This document shows positions 1 through 7,971 of a stretch of 64,000 bases of DNA, piece by piece (the stretch's first letter is position 1; each line of letters starts with the position of its first letter). The position numbers and the translations under genes were made by a program. The notes under the pieces are model-generated. The model had not been told where the DNA came from. It saw only the letters and a program-made list of their open reading frames with translations, and did no database searches. The stretch comes from Bacteroidota bacterium (GTDB taxonomy: Bacteria > Bacteroidota > Bacteroidia > Flavobacteriales_E > Vicingaceae). Where the stretch lies: positions 62,001 through 126,000 of the forward strand of contig JACPDX010000027.1 in the NCBI GenBank assembly GCA_016183805.1, in the 5' to 3' direction.

Positions 1-1602
1 AATAAAAGGCAATAAATCTATTTGATGATATTTATTTAGATGCGTTGCCCCGGGGTGGTCTTGATGTCCGGTCATGCCAATAGTTCTGTTATCGAAAATT
101 ATAACCAGAATATTAGCTTTGGTATAAATGGCATTTAATAAAGAAGTGACTCCCGAATGAAAAAATGTTCCATCGCCCAACATAGCAACCGTTTTATTGC
201 TTTGGTTGGAAGTGCTAAATGCCTTAGAAAGTCCTTGTGCCATAGAAACACTCATGCCCATGTGGTTGATGGTATCAATCATTTTAAGCGGTGGCAAAGC
301 TCCTAAACCGTTACATCCAATATCACCACAAAGTATTACATCGGGAATATTTCTGGGAACAGCTAATTTCAATGCATAAAATGTTGCACGGTGGGGGCAT
401 CCTGCACACAAAGTTGGTGGACGTTGTGGTAAGTCTTTTAGAATATTTTCTGCATTTTTTATTGATACATTTTTATTTTTTAAGGTTTTGTCTTTTGTGA
501 AATCGAGTAATGTTTTTTCAATGCTATCTAATGAAAATTCTCCTGTTGGAATCAAGGTGGAGAAACCTTTCCCGAAAATAGCAGTTTTAATTTTATTTTC
601 TTGAGCAACAATCCTCACATCATTTTCGATGATAGGATCTAACTCTTCAATTACTATTATTTTCTTTAAAGGAAGGTTTAAAAATTCTAAAACAATATTA
701 GTTGGAAATGGACAAATTAAACCAAGGTTAAGTATAGAATAATTGTTTTTTGAAGCAGAACGCTCCAGTATTTCTTTTACATAAACTGTTGTAACTCCAC
801 TGGTAATAATTCCGATTTTAGCATTTTGATGATGTATAATTTGGTTGTATTTCACCCCATGTTCGTTAATAAAATCGGAACGAAGTTTATTTAAAAGTTT
901 AGCATGTGCTGCGGATGTTTTTGCAGGAATGTTGATGTGTTCCGGGATTCTTTCGAATGAAGCTTCATTATTTTTTTTCGATAATTTTCCGTAGTTGATA
1001 ACACCTCGTGTATGCGAAACCCGAGTGGTAAGACGAACAATAACCGGAAGTTTTAATTGTGCTGAAAGTAAAAAAGCCGATTTGGTTTGTTCCAAACTTT
1101 CCTCTGGAGTAGCAGGATTAAAAATTGGAACCGAAGCCATTTTTCCCCAATAACGAGAATCCTGTTCGTTGGAACTGGAATGACAGCCAGGGTCATCACA
1201 AACAACAATTACTAAAGGAGCAACAATGGTTTGATAAGTAATGCTCATGAGTGCATCGCAGGCTACATTCATGCCTACGTTTTTCATTACACACAGTGCA
1301 CTTTTATTGCCTATGGAATAAGCAATGGCTTTTTCTAATGCAATTTTTTCGTTGATGCTGTATTCAAAATATATTTTAATGGCGGTTTGTTGAGGATATT
1401 TTTCCTCGTTTTCTTTTCTGTTTTGAAAAGAATTAACATGAGAAAAAACTTCTGAAATTTCGGTAGAGGGTGTGCCGGGATAAGAAAAAACGCCATCAAC
1501 ATTTGCTTCAATGGCACCTCTAGCAACAGCCACATTGCCCATTTCACAAACCTTAAGTGGTGCTGAATAAGAAGTTAATATGTCGATTGTTTTTCTTATC
1601 AT
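1..1602 (-). CDS. iorA: Indolepyruvate:ferredoxin oxidoreductase alpha subunit, IorA-like (3' end beyond window)
   Basis: This frame is open from the ATG at 1602 to the window edge (534 codons), so the ORF track omits it. Seen: the N-terminal half begins MIRKTIDILTS and has a pyruvate-ferredoxin-oxidoreductase-type domain with GVFSYPGTPSTE. The C-terminal half has the Cys motif PPTLCAGCPHR, the TPP-binding stretch GDIGCNGLG and LGDGTFFHSG, all typical of IorA. Known: IorA/IorB oxidise aryl pyruvates to arylacetyl-CoA and reduce ferredoxin. The C-terminal ferredoxin domain and any iorB lie outside the window. The ATG overlaps the stop of the CoA-transferase gene by one base (TAATG), suggesting translational coupling. 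Inference: it either opens an aromatic 2-oxo acid route or supplies reduced ferredoxin to the reductases encoded upstream. Confidence 0.85.
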   Translation of the reverse strand, partial: MIRKTIDILTSYSAPLKVCEMGNVAVARGAIEANVDGVFSYPGTPSTEISEVFSHVNSFQNRKENEEKYPQQTAIKIYFEYSINEKIALEKAIAYSIGNKSALCVMKNVGMNVACDALMSITYQTIVAPLVIVVCDDPGCHSSSNEQDSRYWGKMASVPIFNPATPEESLEQTKSAFLLSAQLKLPVIVRLTTRVSHTRGVINYGKLSKKNNEASFERIPEHINIPAKTSAAHAKLLNKLRSDFINEHGVKYNQIIHHQNAKIGIITSGVTTVYVKEILERSASKNNYSILNLGLICPFPTNIVLEFLNLPLKKIIVIEELDPIIENDVRIVAQENKIKTAIFGKGFSTLIPTGEFSLDSIEKTLLDFTKDKTLKNKNVSIKNAENILKDLPQRPPTLCAGCPHRATFYALKLAVPRNIPDVILCGDIGCNGLGALPPLKMIDTINHMGMSVSMAQGLSKAFSTSNQSNKTVAMLGDGTFFHSGVTSLLNAIYTKANILVIIFDNRTIGMTGHQDHPGATHLNKYHQIDLLPFI

Positions 1603-2795
1603 TAAATTATTTTTTCGGCTACCATTTTTTCTATTTCCTTTTCGGTAATTCCAATTTGTTGATATACTTTATTGTTTTGTTCTCCTAATCGTGGTGGACA
1701 ATTCAACGAAAAATTATTTTTTTCAAGAAATGCTGTATTGTATGATGGAGGAGAAAGTTTCACTTCTTTACCGTTCGGAATTGTTGTTCTCATCATACAA
1801 GCATCTATAAATGGTAATGCGGCAACTTCTTTAACTGTATTTACGGGAGCTGCTGATAGATTTAAGGAAATGCATAACTCGAAAAATTCTTTGGTGCTAT
1901 AGTTTTTACTTAATTCTCCTATTTCTTTATAAATGTTTTCTTTTTCCTTCATTCTTCCCTCGTTAGTTTTTCGATTTTCCGAAAAAAGTTTTTCAAACCC
2001 TTTGTGAGAAACAAATTTGTGCCATTGTAAATCGTTGCCTATTGCCAAATAGAGATAACCATCTTTTGTCGGATAAGCGTTACAAGGAATAAAACTTCGG
2101 TGTTCGTTGCCACTTCTGGTAAATAACTCACTATCGTTTTTTACAAAATTCAGTTGTGGTAAAGCTGTCATTAACCAACTTGCAGCACATTGTGCCATTG
2201 AAATGTGAATTTCTTTGTTGGTATTATTCTCCAACAGGGCAAGAACTACTTGTGTAAAAGCCTCATCGCCCGCTTTTAAATCAATTATTGGAATGCCGCA
2301 AGGAACAGGTAAGCCATCAGGTTCTCCTGTAAGATAAGTAAAACCCATCATGGCTTGTAAAGCTGGATCGTAGCCTGCCCTTTCGGGATAATCTGGACCC
2401 ATCGCTGAAATTCCGCACCAAATTAAATCAGGATTTGCTTCTTTTAATGTTTCGTAATCAATGCCTAGTTGTTTGTAGCGTTTAGGTAAGGTGTTGCACA
2501 TAAATACATCAACATTCAACTCCTTAATTAATTTTTTTAATAACTCTTGTCCTTCCTTTTTTTTCAGATTAATGGTGATGGCTTCTTTACCGGTGTTTGG
2601 TGCAATATAATATGAATGTAAATCGCTAAAACCTAAATCGGCACCAATGTATCGGTTTGGGTCTCCAGCGTTTTCGCCATCTTCTGCAGGAGATTCAATA
2701 CGAATTACACGCCAACCTAATTGTACAAAACGTTGTGTTGCATAAGGTAATGCAAGTGCTTGTTCGAGGGATAATATGGTTTTTAATTTAGTCAT
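1602..2795 (-). CDS. CaiB/BaiF family III CoA transferase
   Basis: 397 aa, normal for family III (formyl-CoA transferase type) CoA transferases. Seen: the N-terminal Rossmann-like part contains ATQRFVQLGWRVIRIE, and the catalytic Asp is expected in AGYDPALQAMMG (Asp143). A family-like TGEPDGLPVPCG stretch follows. The very N-terminus is shorter than usual and lacks the typical VLDLT...GP stretch. Role: moves CoA between carboxylic acids without free intermediates. In Clostridium reductive amino acid pathways (FldA/HadA) such enzymes activate 2-hydroxy acids for HgdB-type dehydratases, and in toluene degradation BbsEF activates benzylsuccinate. Either role fits this operon. Substrate is not predictable from sequence. 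It sits between the four-helix-bundle gene and iorA. Confidence 0.85.
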   Translation of the reverse strand: MTKLKTILSLEQALALPYATQRFVQLGWRVIRIESPAEDGENAGDPNRYIGADLGFSDLHSYYIAPNTGKEAITINLKKKEGQELLKKLIKELNVDVFMCNTLPKRYKQLGIDYETLKEANPDLIWCGISAMGPDYPERAGYDPALQAMMGFTYLTGEPDGLPVPCGIPIIDLKAGDEAFTQVVLALLENNTNKEIHISMAQCAASWLMTALPQLNFVKNDSELFTRSGNEHRSFIPCNAYPTKDGYLYLAIGNDLQWHKFVSHKGFEKLFSENRKTNEGRMKEKENIYKEIGELSKNYSTKEFFELCISLNLSAAPVNTVKEVAALPFIDACMMRTTIPNGKEVKLSPPSYNTAFLEKNNFSLNCPPRLGEQNNKVYQQIGITEKEIEKMVAEKII

Positions 2796-2864
2796 TGGTT
2801 ATTAGAAATTGGTCATTGGTTGTTAGTCATTGGTTATTAGTCATTAGAAATTAGTCATTTGTTA
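2796..2864. repeat. TAGTCATTRG-type short repeat array, left of the four-helix-bundle gene
   Basis: About 70 bp made of variants of ATTGGTTATTAGTCATTAG and ATTAGAAATTGGTCATTGG in direct orientation. A related copy in inverted orientation lies on the other side of the neighbouring small gene (3225-3250), so the gene is bracketed. Confidence 0.75.
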
Positions 2865-3224
2865 TTAATTTGTTTTTTCTCCAATTGATTTAATATAACT
2901 GTTTAACATTTTTCCTATTAGATTAATATCTTCGGTCAACTTTAAGTACTCCTCGTCATTCATTAAATTTCTATTCTTAGCTTTTCTAATCCATGTTTTT
3001 GTTTCATAAAGTGACCCTCTGGAAAAATAAGTGAAATTCTTAGCATCTTTATAATGAAATCGACCAAACCCTTCGCTTAAATTTGCTGCAACTGAATCAA
3101 CAGATCTCATTAATTGTTTTCCGATAGTATCTTTCGAAAAATAATCCCATTTTTCAACAATTAACCAAACGCTTTCTCCAATCTCCATTGATAATTCATA
3201 TACTTTTAATTCCTCTAATTTCAT
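2865..3224 (-). CDS. Four-helix-bundle protein (23S rRNA intervening-sequence protein / Avd-like family)
   Basis: 119 aa. Seen: it starts MKLEELKVYELSMEIGESV, followed by QLMRSVDSVAANLSEGFGR and then SRGSLYETKTWIRKAKN. These are the signature stretches of the S23/IVP four-helix-bundle family (TIGR02436). No catalytic residues are evident. Known: relatives occur in Leptospira 23S rRNA intervening sequences, and Avd of diversity-generating retroelements is structurally similar. No reverse transcriptase, variable repeat or rRNA is visible here. It interrupts the catabolic operon between the mutase and the CoA transferase and is bracketed by inverted TAGTCATTRG arrays, which suggests insertion as a unit. 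A metabolic role in the pathway is unlikely. Confidence 0.85.
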   Translation of the reverse strand: MKLEELKVYELSMEIGESVWLIVEKWDYFSKDTIGKQLMRSVDSVAANLSEGFGRFHYKDAKNFTYFSRGSLYETKTWIRKAKNRNLMNDEEYLKLTEDINLIGKMLNSYIKSIGEKTN

Positions 3225-3250
3225 TTCCTAATGACCAGTTTCTAATGACT
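3225..3250. repeat. Inverted TAGTCATTRG repeat, right flank of the four-helix-bundle gene
   Basis: TAATGACCAGTTTCTAATGA is the reverse complement of the TCATTAGAAACTGGTCATTA type motif found directly on the other flank at 2796-2864. Confidence 0.7.
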
Positions 3251-3253
3251 ATT

Positions 3254-4879
3254 TTAAAAAAATATCGGTTCTTCAAATTCACCATAAACGTCTTTCATTA
3301 CTTGAACAATTTCTCCAACAGTGGCGTATTCTTTTACTGCTTCAATAATTGAAGGCATTAAGTTTTTATCTTCTTTTGCATCCTTTCTAATGGTTTCTAG
3401 TTTTTGTTTTACCAACTCATTGTTTCTTGATGCTTTAATTCGTTTTAATTTTTCTACCTGTTTATCGGCAGCCTCTTGGTTGTAAGGATGAAATTCAACG
3501 GGTTTGCTTTCTTCTTCTCTGGTAAAAATATTTACGCCTACTTTATCCACTTTTCCAGTTTGCATTCCCATTTCACGTATGTAAGCTTGTTTAGAAACAG
3601 ATTCTTGAATTTTTCCTGTTGCAACAGCATTCACAATTCCGCCCCATTTATCCACCGTTTTCATTTCCTTTTTAATTTCTTCTTCAAATTTATCGGTTAA
3701 TGCTTCTACATAATAAGAACCACCAAGTGGGTCAACGGTATCGCAAATTCCCATTTCATGAATCATAATTTGCATGGTTCTTAAGGAAATTTCAGCCGAG
3801 TGTTCAGTAGGAATGGTGTAGGCTTCATCATAACTACATAGTGCCATCGTTTGAGTTCCGGATAAAGCACTAATTAATGCGTAATAAGCACTTCGAACAA
3901 TGTTATTTTCTGGTTGCTCTTTGGTTAAACCTCCACCACCGCCACCGGCAATCATTCTTAACCAACAAGAATCATCATTTTTGGCTAAATATTCTTCACG
4001 AATTATTTTTGCCCAAAGCCTTCTTCCGCCTCTAAACTTGGCAATTTGTTCAAATAAATTTCCATAAATATCGAAGTTAAATGATAGTCGAGAAGCAAAA
4101 TCATCAATGTCAATTCTTCTGCTTAATGCTCCGTCGGTATATGCTTTGGCGATACAAAAAGCATAAGCCATTTCTTGAATGGGGTTGGCTCCACTTTCTC
4201 TGATGTGATATCCGCAAACGCTCACCGGGCTATATTTTGGAACATGCTGAGCACAATATTCAATAGTATCTACCACCAATTTCACCGATTTATCAACTGG
4301 AAAAATCCAAGTTCCACGACCAATAAATTCTTTTAAAATATCATTTTGTGCAGTTCCTCTTAATTTACTGATGTCGTAACCAGCTTTTTCTGCCATTGCA
4401 ATATACATCGCAATTGCAATTATTGCTGAGCCGTTGATGGTTAATGAAACGGTAATCTTGTCTAAATCAATGTTCTTAAAAGCAATTTCGAAGTCATCTA
4501 AAGTATCCACCGTCATTCCAACACGACCAACTTCTCCCATCGCTTTTGGGTCGTCAGAATCTAATCCACATTGAGTTGGCAAATCAAAAGCAACATTTAA
4601 CCCTGATTGACCGTTGGCAATTAAAAATTGGAATCTTTCGTTAGTTTCTTCCGGCGATGCAAATCCAGCATACTGACGAATAGTAAATGGTCGTTTACGA
4701 TACATGGTATTGTGAATACCTCTGGTAAAAGGATATTCACCGGGCATTTCGTGTTTGCTGTTCGAATTTTCTACATCTTCAGCAGTATAAATAGGATTTA
4801 CTTCAATGCCCGATTCAAGGTAAACTTTCTTTACCCCTAAATCTTCGGCCGTATGTTTTATTTTATTTTTTGTGTTCAT
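3254..4879 (-). CDS. B12-dependent acyl-CoA mutase, large (substrate-binding) subunit, methylmalonyl-CoA mutase type
   Basis: 541 aa, a mutase TIM-barrel without the C-terminal cobalamin domain, which is the separate gene at 4904-5323. Seen: RGIHNTMYRKRPFTIRQYAGF near the N-terminus, then GTAQNDILKEFIGRGTWIFP and GYHIRESGA. By hand alignment, Tyr70, Arg188 and His225 match P. shermanii methylmalonyl-CoA mutase Tyr89, Arg207 and His244 with identical spacing (118 and 37 residues). Isobutyryl-CoA and 2-hydroxyisobutyryl-CoA mutases have other residues at the first two sites. This points to a substrate with a free carboxylate, such as methylmalonyl-, ethylmalonyl- or a substituted malonyl-CoA. 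The split arrangement is known for several non-classical mutases. The actual substrate is open. Confidence 0.9.
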   Translation of the reverse strand: MNTKNKIKHTAEDLGVKKVYLESGIEVNPIYTAEDVENSNSKHEMPGEYPFTRGIHNTMYRKRPFTIRQYAGFASPEETNERFQFLIANGQSGLNVAFDLPTQCGLDSDDPKAMGEVGRVGMTVDTLDDFEIAFKNIDLDKITVSLTINGSAIIAIAMYIAMAEKAGYDISKLRGTAQNDILKEFIGRGTWIFPVDKSVKLVVDTIEYCAQHVPKYSPVSVCGYHIRESGANPIQEMAYAFCIAKAYTDGALSRRIDIDDFASRLSFNFDIYGNLFEQIAKFRGGRRLWAKIIREEYLAKNDDSCWLRMIAGGGGGGLTKEQPENNIVRSAYYALISALSGTQTMALCSYDEAYTIPTEHSAEISLRTMQIMIHEMGICDTVDPLGGSYYVEALTDKFEEEIKKEMKTVDKWGGIVNAVATGKIQESVSKQAYIREMGMQTGKVDKVGVNIFTREEESKPVEFHPYNQEAADKQVEKLKRIKASRNNELVKQKLETIRKDAKEDKNLMPSIIEAVKEYATVGEIVQVMKDVYGEFEEPIFF

Positions 4880-4903
4880 TTGTTTAGAGTTTCGTGTTTA
4901 GAG

Positions 4904-5323
4904 TTATTTGTTTCGCTCCACTACGAAAGCCCCTCCTTTGGAGGGGTTGGGGAGGCTTTCTTTAAAATAATTAACTACATCAACCACTTTTGTGCTTGTT
5001 GGAAAAGCTTTTGAAGCACCTATGGCTTCTAATTTTTCGACATCCAACGGAGGAACATTACCTCCAACAAACCAAGGAATAGTCAGTTTTTTTTCATCCA
5101 TTACTTCTTTCATTTTCTGAGCTAGAAAAATATGTGTACCGGAAAGAATCGACAATCCAATAACATCAACTTTATTATCTATTGCCATTTGAACAATCTC
5201 CTCAATGGTTTTTCTCAAACCTGTATAAACTACTTCAAAGCCGGCATCAATTAAGCCGTGAGCAAGCACTTTAACTCCTACATCATGTCCGTCTAATCCT
5301 GGTTTACTTAATAATACTTTCAT
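4904..5323 (-). CDS. Cobalamin-binding small subunit of the acyl-CoA mutase
   Basis: 139 aa, a B12-binding domain standing alone. Seen: the base-off/His-on motif DxHxxG as LDGHDVG (Asp11, His13, Gly16), then GLSILSGTH and a GG-containing strand (WFVGGNVPP), as in the C-terminal domain of methylmalonyl-CoA mutases. It lies 24 bp upstream of the large subunit and surely forms the holoenzyme with it. Odd: the last ~15 residues (SLPNPSKGGAFVVE...) are encoded by a palindromic CCTCC/GGAGG dispersed repeat plus following sequence, so the tail was probably acquired by repeat insertion and is not conserved family sequence. Confidence 0.92.
   Translation of the reverse strand: MKVLLSKPGLDGHDVGVKVLAHGLIDAGFEVVYTGLRKTIEEIVQMAIDNKVDVIGLSILSGTHIFLAQKMKEVMDEKKLTIPWFVGGNVPPLDVEKLEAIGASKAFPTSTKVVDVVNYFKESLPNPSKGGAFVVERNK
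4929..4956. repeat. Palindromic CCCCTCC-TTT-GGAGGGG dispersed repeat (inside the 3' end of the mutase small-subunit gene)
   Basis: Hairpin CCCCTCC/GGAGGGG (4930-4946) followed by TTGGGGAGGC. Related copies occur at 22527-22560, 24012-24075, 28286-28344 and 31974-32052. Telomere-like TTTAGAG sequence lies next to it at 4882-4908. Confidence 0.8.
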
Positions 5324-5348
5324 TTATCTAGTTATTAGTTTATAGTCG

Positions 5349-6536
5349 CTAGTTTTCATTATTTAATACAATTACTGAAGCAATTGCTCCTGGTCCACCA
5401 ATGTTGTGAGAAAGACCTTTTTTTGCTCCTTTTACTTGTCTATCTCCGGCATTTCCTCTGAGATGATTGGCAATTTCTACCACCATTCTTATTCCCGTTG
5501 AACCAACTGGATGCCCACAAGAAAGTAATCCTCCACTCACATTTACCGGAATTTGTCCTCCTAACTGAGTTGCTTTTCCTCGTATCATGTCTTTCGATTC
5601 ACCGGGTTTACATAAACCCAAATCTTCATAAGTCAACAATTCCACTATCGAAAAACAATCATGAACTTCTACCAAATCAATTTCATCAATTGGTTTGGTA
5701 ATTCCTGCTTGTTTATAAGCAATAGCCGCAGCATCTTTTGTAGCTTGAAAAGAAAGAAAATCGTGGTAGGGATCAAAAAATGGCAAATCCCAACCCGTAG
5801 AAACTGACAAACCTATTCCGTCAATATAAATCGGATGATGTTTGTTTTTATCCACATCTTCTGCACGAACCATTATCACGCAAGCTGCACCATCAGTTGT
5901 CGGACAACTATCTAAAACAGTAAGCGGGTTGGCAACCATTGGTGATTTCATCACTTCTTCGAGTGTACAAGGTTTACGATAAAACGCTTTTTCATTCATG
6001 GAACCATGTAAATGATTTTTCACAGAAACATTTGAAATATCTTCTCTGGTTATTCCATATTCTTTCATCATTCGGTTGGCATAAACAGCAAATGTGCCTG
6101 CAGCGGTGAACCCTTTTTGTAAAAATGGATGTCCGTATTCCACCATCATTTTAACGATGCTATCCTGTGGCTGACGATCACGAAGTTTTTCGACTCCCAA
6201 CGCCATTGCTACATCACATTCTCCTGCACGTAATGCGTTAACAGCATTTCGAATGGCATCAGCACCTGAAGCACAAAAATTGGAAACCCGTGTTACAGGA
6301 ATATTGTACAAAGAAAGTGGCTCAGACAAGTCCATTCCGCTTCTGCCTTTAAAAACGCCAATCTCAGGGAAAGCAGTTGAAAGCCAAGCCGCACCAATTT
6401 CATCCATCGAAATTTGTGCATCGTTTACCGCTTGTTTTGCCGCATCACGCACCAAATCATCGTAACTCTGATGAAACAATTCACCAAACTTGGTAACACC
6501 TATACCTATAATTGCTATATCGTTTTGTTTTTTCAT
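5349..6536 (-). CDS. Thiolase-family acyl-CoA acyltransferase (SCP-x type)
   Basis: 395 aa, full length for the family. Seen: a nucleophile region SNFCASGADAIRNAV (Cys88), VEVHDCFSIVE, and C-terminal SCGHPVGSTGIRM containing the second catalytic Cys/His region. These match the SCP-x/archaeal-like thiolase branch rather than FadA. Known: such thiolases form complexes with HMG-CoA-synthase-like and DUF35 (Zn-ribbon/OB-fold) proteins, as in archaeal mevalonate synthesis and in BbsAB of toluene degradation. The adjacent gene encodes exactly that partner, and the two overlap by 4 bp (ATGA). Likely role: thiolytic cleavage, or condensation, of a 3-oxoacyl-CoA in the lower pathway. Confidence 0.88.
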   Translation of the reverse strand: MKKQNDIAIIGIGVTKFGELFHQSYDDLVRDAAKQAVNDAQISMDEIGAAWLSTAFPEIGVFKGRSGMDLSEPLSLYNIPVTRVSNFCASGADAIRNAVNALRAGECDVAMALGVEKLRDRQPQDSIVKMMVEYGHPFLQKGFTAAGTFAVYANRMMKEYGITREDISNVSVKNHLHGSMNEKAFYRKPCTLEEVMKSPMVANPLTVLDSCPTTDGAACVIMVRAEDVDKNKHHPIYIDGIGLSVSTGWDLPFFDPYHDFLSFQATKDAAAIAYKQAGITKPIDEIDLVEVHDCFSIVELLTYEDLGLCKPGESKDMIRGKATQLGGQIPVNVSGGLLSCGHPVGSTGIRMVVEIANHLRGNAGDRQVKGAKKGLSHNIGGPGAIASVIVLNNEN

Positions 6537-7909
6537 AATGGTATTGCTTTCCAGAAATAATTTGGTTTTGCGTCGTTTTCAATCATTTTTCTTAGAACTA
6601 ATTTCACTTTTGAGCCGATTTCAATTTTATTGTTTTCTAGATACATCGTGTCTGTTTGTTGAACAGTAACTCTTCCGCCACCATCTAAATCAATTACCAA
6701 CATGTGAATAGGAGGGAAGGAACTTGGAAAATAATGTTCACTTGTTAAAGTATAAACTGTTCCTTGTTTTGACAATTGAAATTCTGAAAATTTATCTGTT
6801 TTACATTTTTTACAACGGGTAGATTTCAGGTAATAAATTGTTCCACAACTATCACACTTCAAACCTTTCAAGTATTGCAAAGTGTCTTTCTCTCGTTCCT
6901 GCATCATTTCTGACGAGAACATTTCTTTGGTTTCGTAGTTTGCTGAGTTGTAATTTCCTGCCTTTCGGAGCAATAAATAATCTTGGTACGAAGTGATAAA
7001 TTCAACATTTTCTAGTTGGTTTTGTACTACTTTTTCTTGAATGGTGCTTTGTTTTTTTATTTCAAAAAAGTTAGTTCCGTTCGTGTAATCAGCTAACAAA
7101 ATATTCTTTTTTTCGTTTTCAATTTCATTTACTAATAGAAGCAAAGCATGAGCAGCACCAGTATTACCAATTTTGGATGTAAGCGTATCTTTTGCAAAAT
7201 GAGTTTCTTCAAAACCTGTTTTTGCAAAAATTCCTCCAGCGATTCGAGCATAAAGTGAATTTAGAATGACTGCATCATAAGCTTTTGGATTGGTTATAAA
7301 ATTCTTTAAAGAGGCTGTTAAATTGGTTTTAAAGCCTGCATCACGACTAAATCGTGGGTCGTATTGAATGGTATTTCCTTTGTAAGAAAATTCTTCGGCA
7401 AGTGAAGAACTGTATGATTTTGCTGCTGTAATTTCTGCAATCCCTTTTTCATTGCTTAATAATATTGCACAAGCACCATGACCGAAAGGAGTCGAAAGCT
7501 CTTTTCCGATAGCAGGAAAATGAACATCAGCGGTAACAACTAATATATTTTTGTATTCCCCTGAATCAATTAAGGTATTTGCTAATAACAATGCATCAGT
7601 TCCACTTCGAGTTGAGTTGGTAAAATCAAGAGCTAAAATTCCCTGCGGAAGATTTAATAAATCTGCCAAAAAAGAAGCATGATAGCGATTTTTAAAAACC
7701 GGGGTTGATGTTGCAAATAGGACACCATCCAGTTTAGAGTTTAATGTTTCAAGTTTCAAGTTTGCCGCTGCTTGAAAAGCAAGAGTAATTAAATCTTCAT
7801 CAGCAAAACAAATAGAATGTTGACCATTTCTTCCCAATCTTGGATGCAGAGAATTATCAGTAATTCTGAATCTTGGTATCGCTATATTGTAATCTTTTAT
7901 AAATGACAT
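6533..7909 (-). CDS. HMG-CoA synthase-like domain fused to a C-terminal Zn-ribbon/OB-fold (DUF35) domain
   Basis: 458 aa from the chosen start MSFIKDYNIAIPRFRI. The ORF track adds 12 residues derived from intergenic repeat sequence, which I reject. Seen: residues ~1-320 are a thiolase-fold HMG-CoA-synthase-like domain (PRLGRNGQHSICFADEDLITL; FGHGACAILL). Residues ~365-458 hold a Zn ribbon CDSCG...CKKCK followed by an OB-fold (GTVYTLTSEHYFP). Odd: at the position of the HMG-CoA synthase nucleophile (TNACYGG in the family) this protein reads TNSTRSG, with no Cys. So it may be a non-catalytic partner that bridges substrate to the thiolase encoded next. It overlaps that gene by 4 bp. Confidence 0.85.
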   Translation of the reverse strand: MSFIKDYNIAIPRFRITDNSLHPRLGRNGQHSICFADEDLITLAFQAAANLKLETLNSKLDGVLFATSTPVFKNRYHASFLADLLNLPQGILALDFTNSTRSGTDALLLANTLIDSGEYKNILVVTADVHFPAIGKELSTPFGHGACAILLSNEKGIAEITAAKSYSSSLAEEFSYKGNTIQYDPRFSRDAGFKTNLTASLKNFITNPKAYDAVILNSLYARIAGGIFAKTGFEETHFAKDTLTSKIGNTGAAHALLLLVNEIENEKKNILLADYTNGTNFFEIKKQSTIQEKVVQNQLENVEFITSYQDYLLLRKAGNYNSANYETKEMFSSEMMQEREKDTLQYLKGLKCDSCGTIYYLKSTRCKKCKTDKFSEFQLSKQGTVYTLTSEHYFPSSFPPIHMLVIDLDGGGRVTVQQTDTMYLENNKIEIGSKVKLVLRKMIENDAKPNYFWKAIPL

Positions 7910-7971
7910 ATTTCTGTTTTTTATTTTGAGTTTTATAAACTTCAAACTCTAAACTCTAAACTTTTTTTAAC

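Noticed and set aside
1335-1547. 70-aa ORF on the minus strand
   Set aside because: Out-of-frame shadow of the iorA reading frame, which the track omits because it runs off the window.
2865-3224. Diversity-generating retroelement because of the Avd-like protein
   Set aside because: No reverse transcriptase, template repeat or variable repeat is visible in the window.
3254-5323. Isobutyryl-CoA or 2-hydroxyisobutyryl-CoA mutase because of the split subunits
   Set aside because: Those enzymes have other residues at the Tyr and Arg sites; here both methylmalonyl-type residues are present at the right spacing.
7910-7945. Upstream Met of the HMGCS-like gene in the ORF track
   Set aside because: The added residues come from TTTAGAG-type intergenic repeat and precede the conserved start MSFIKDYN.
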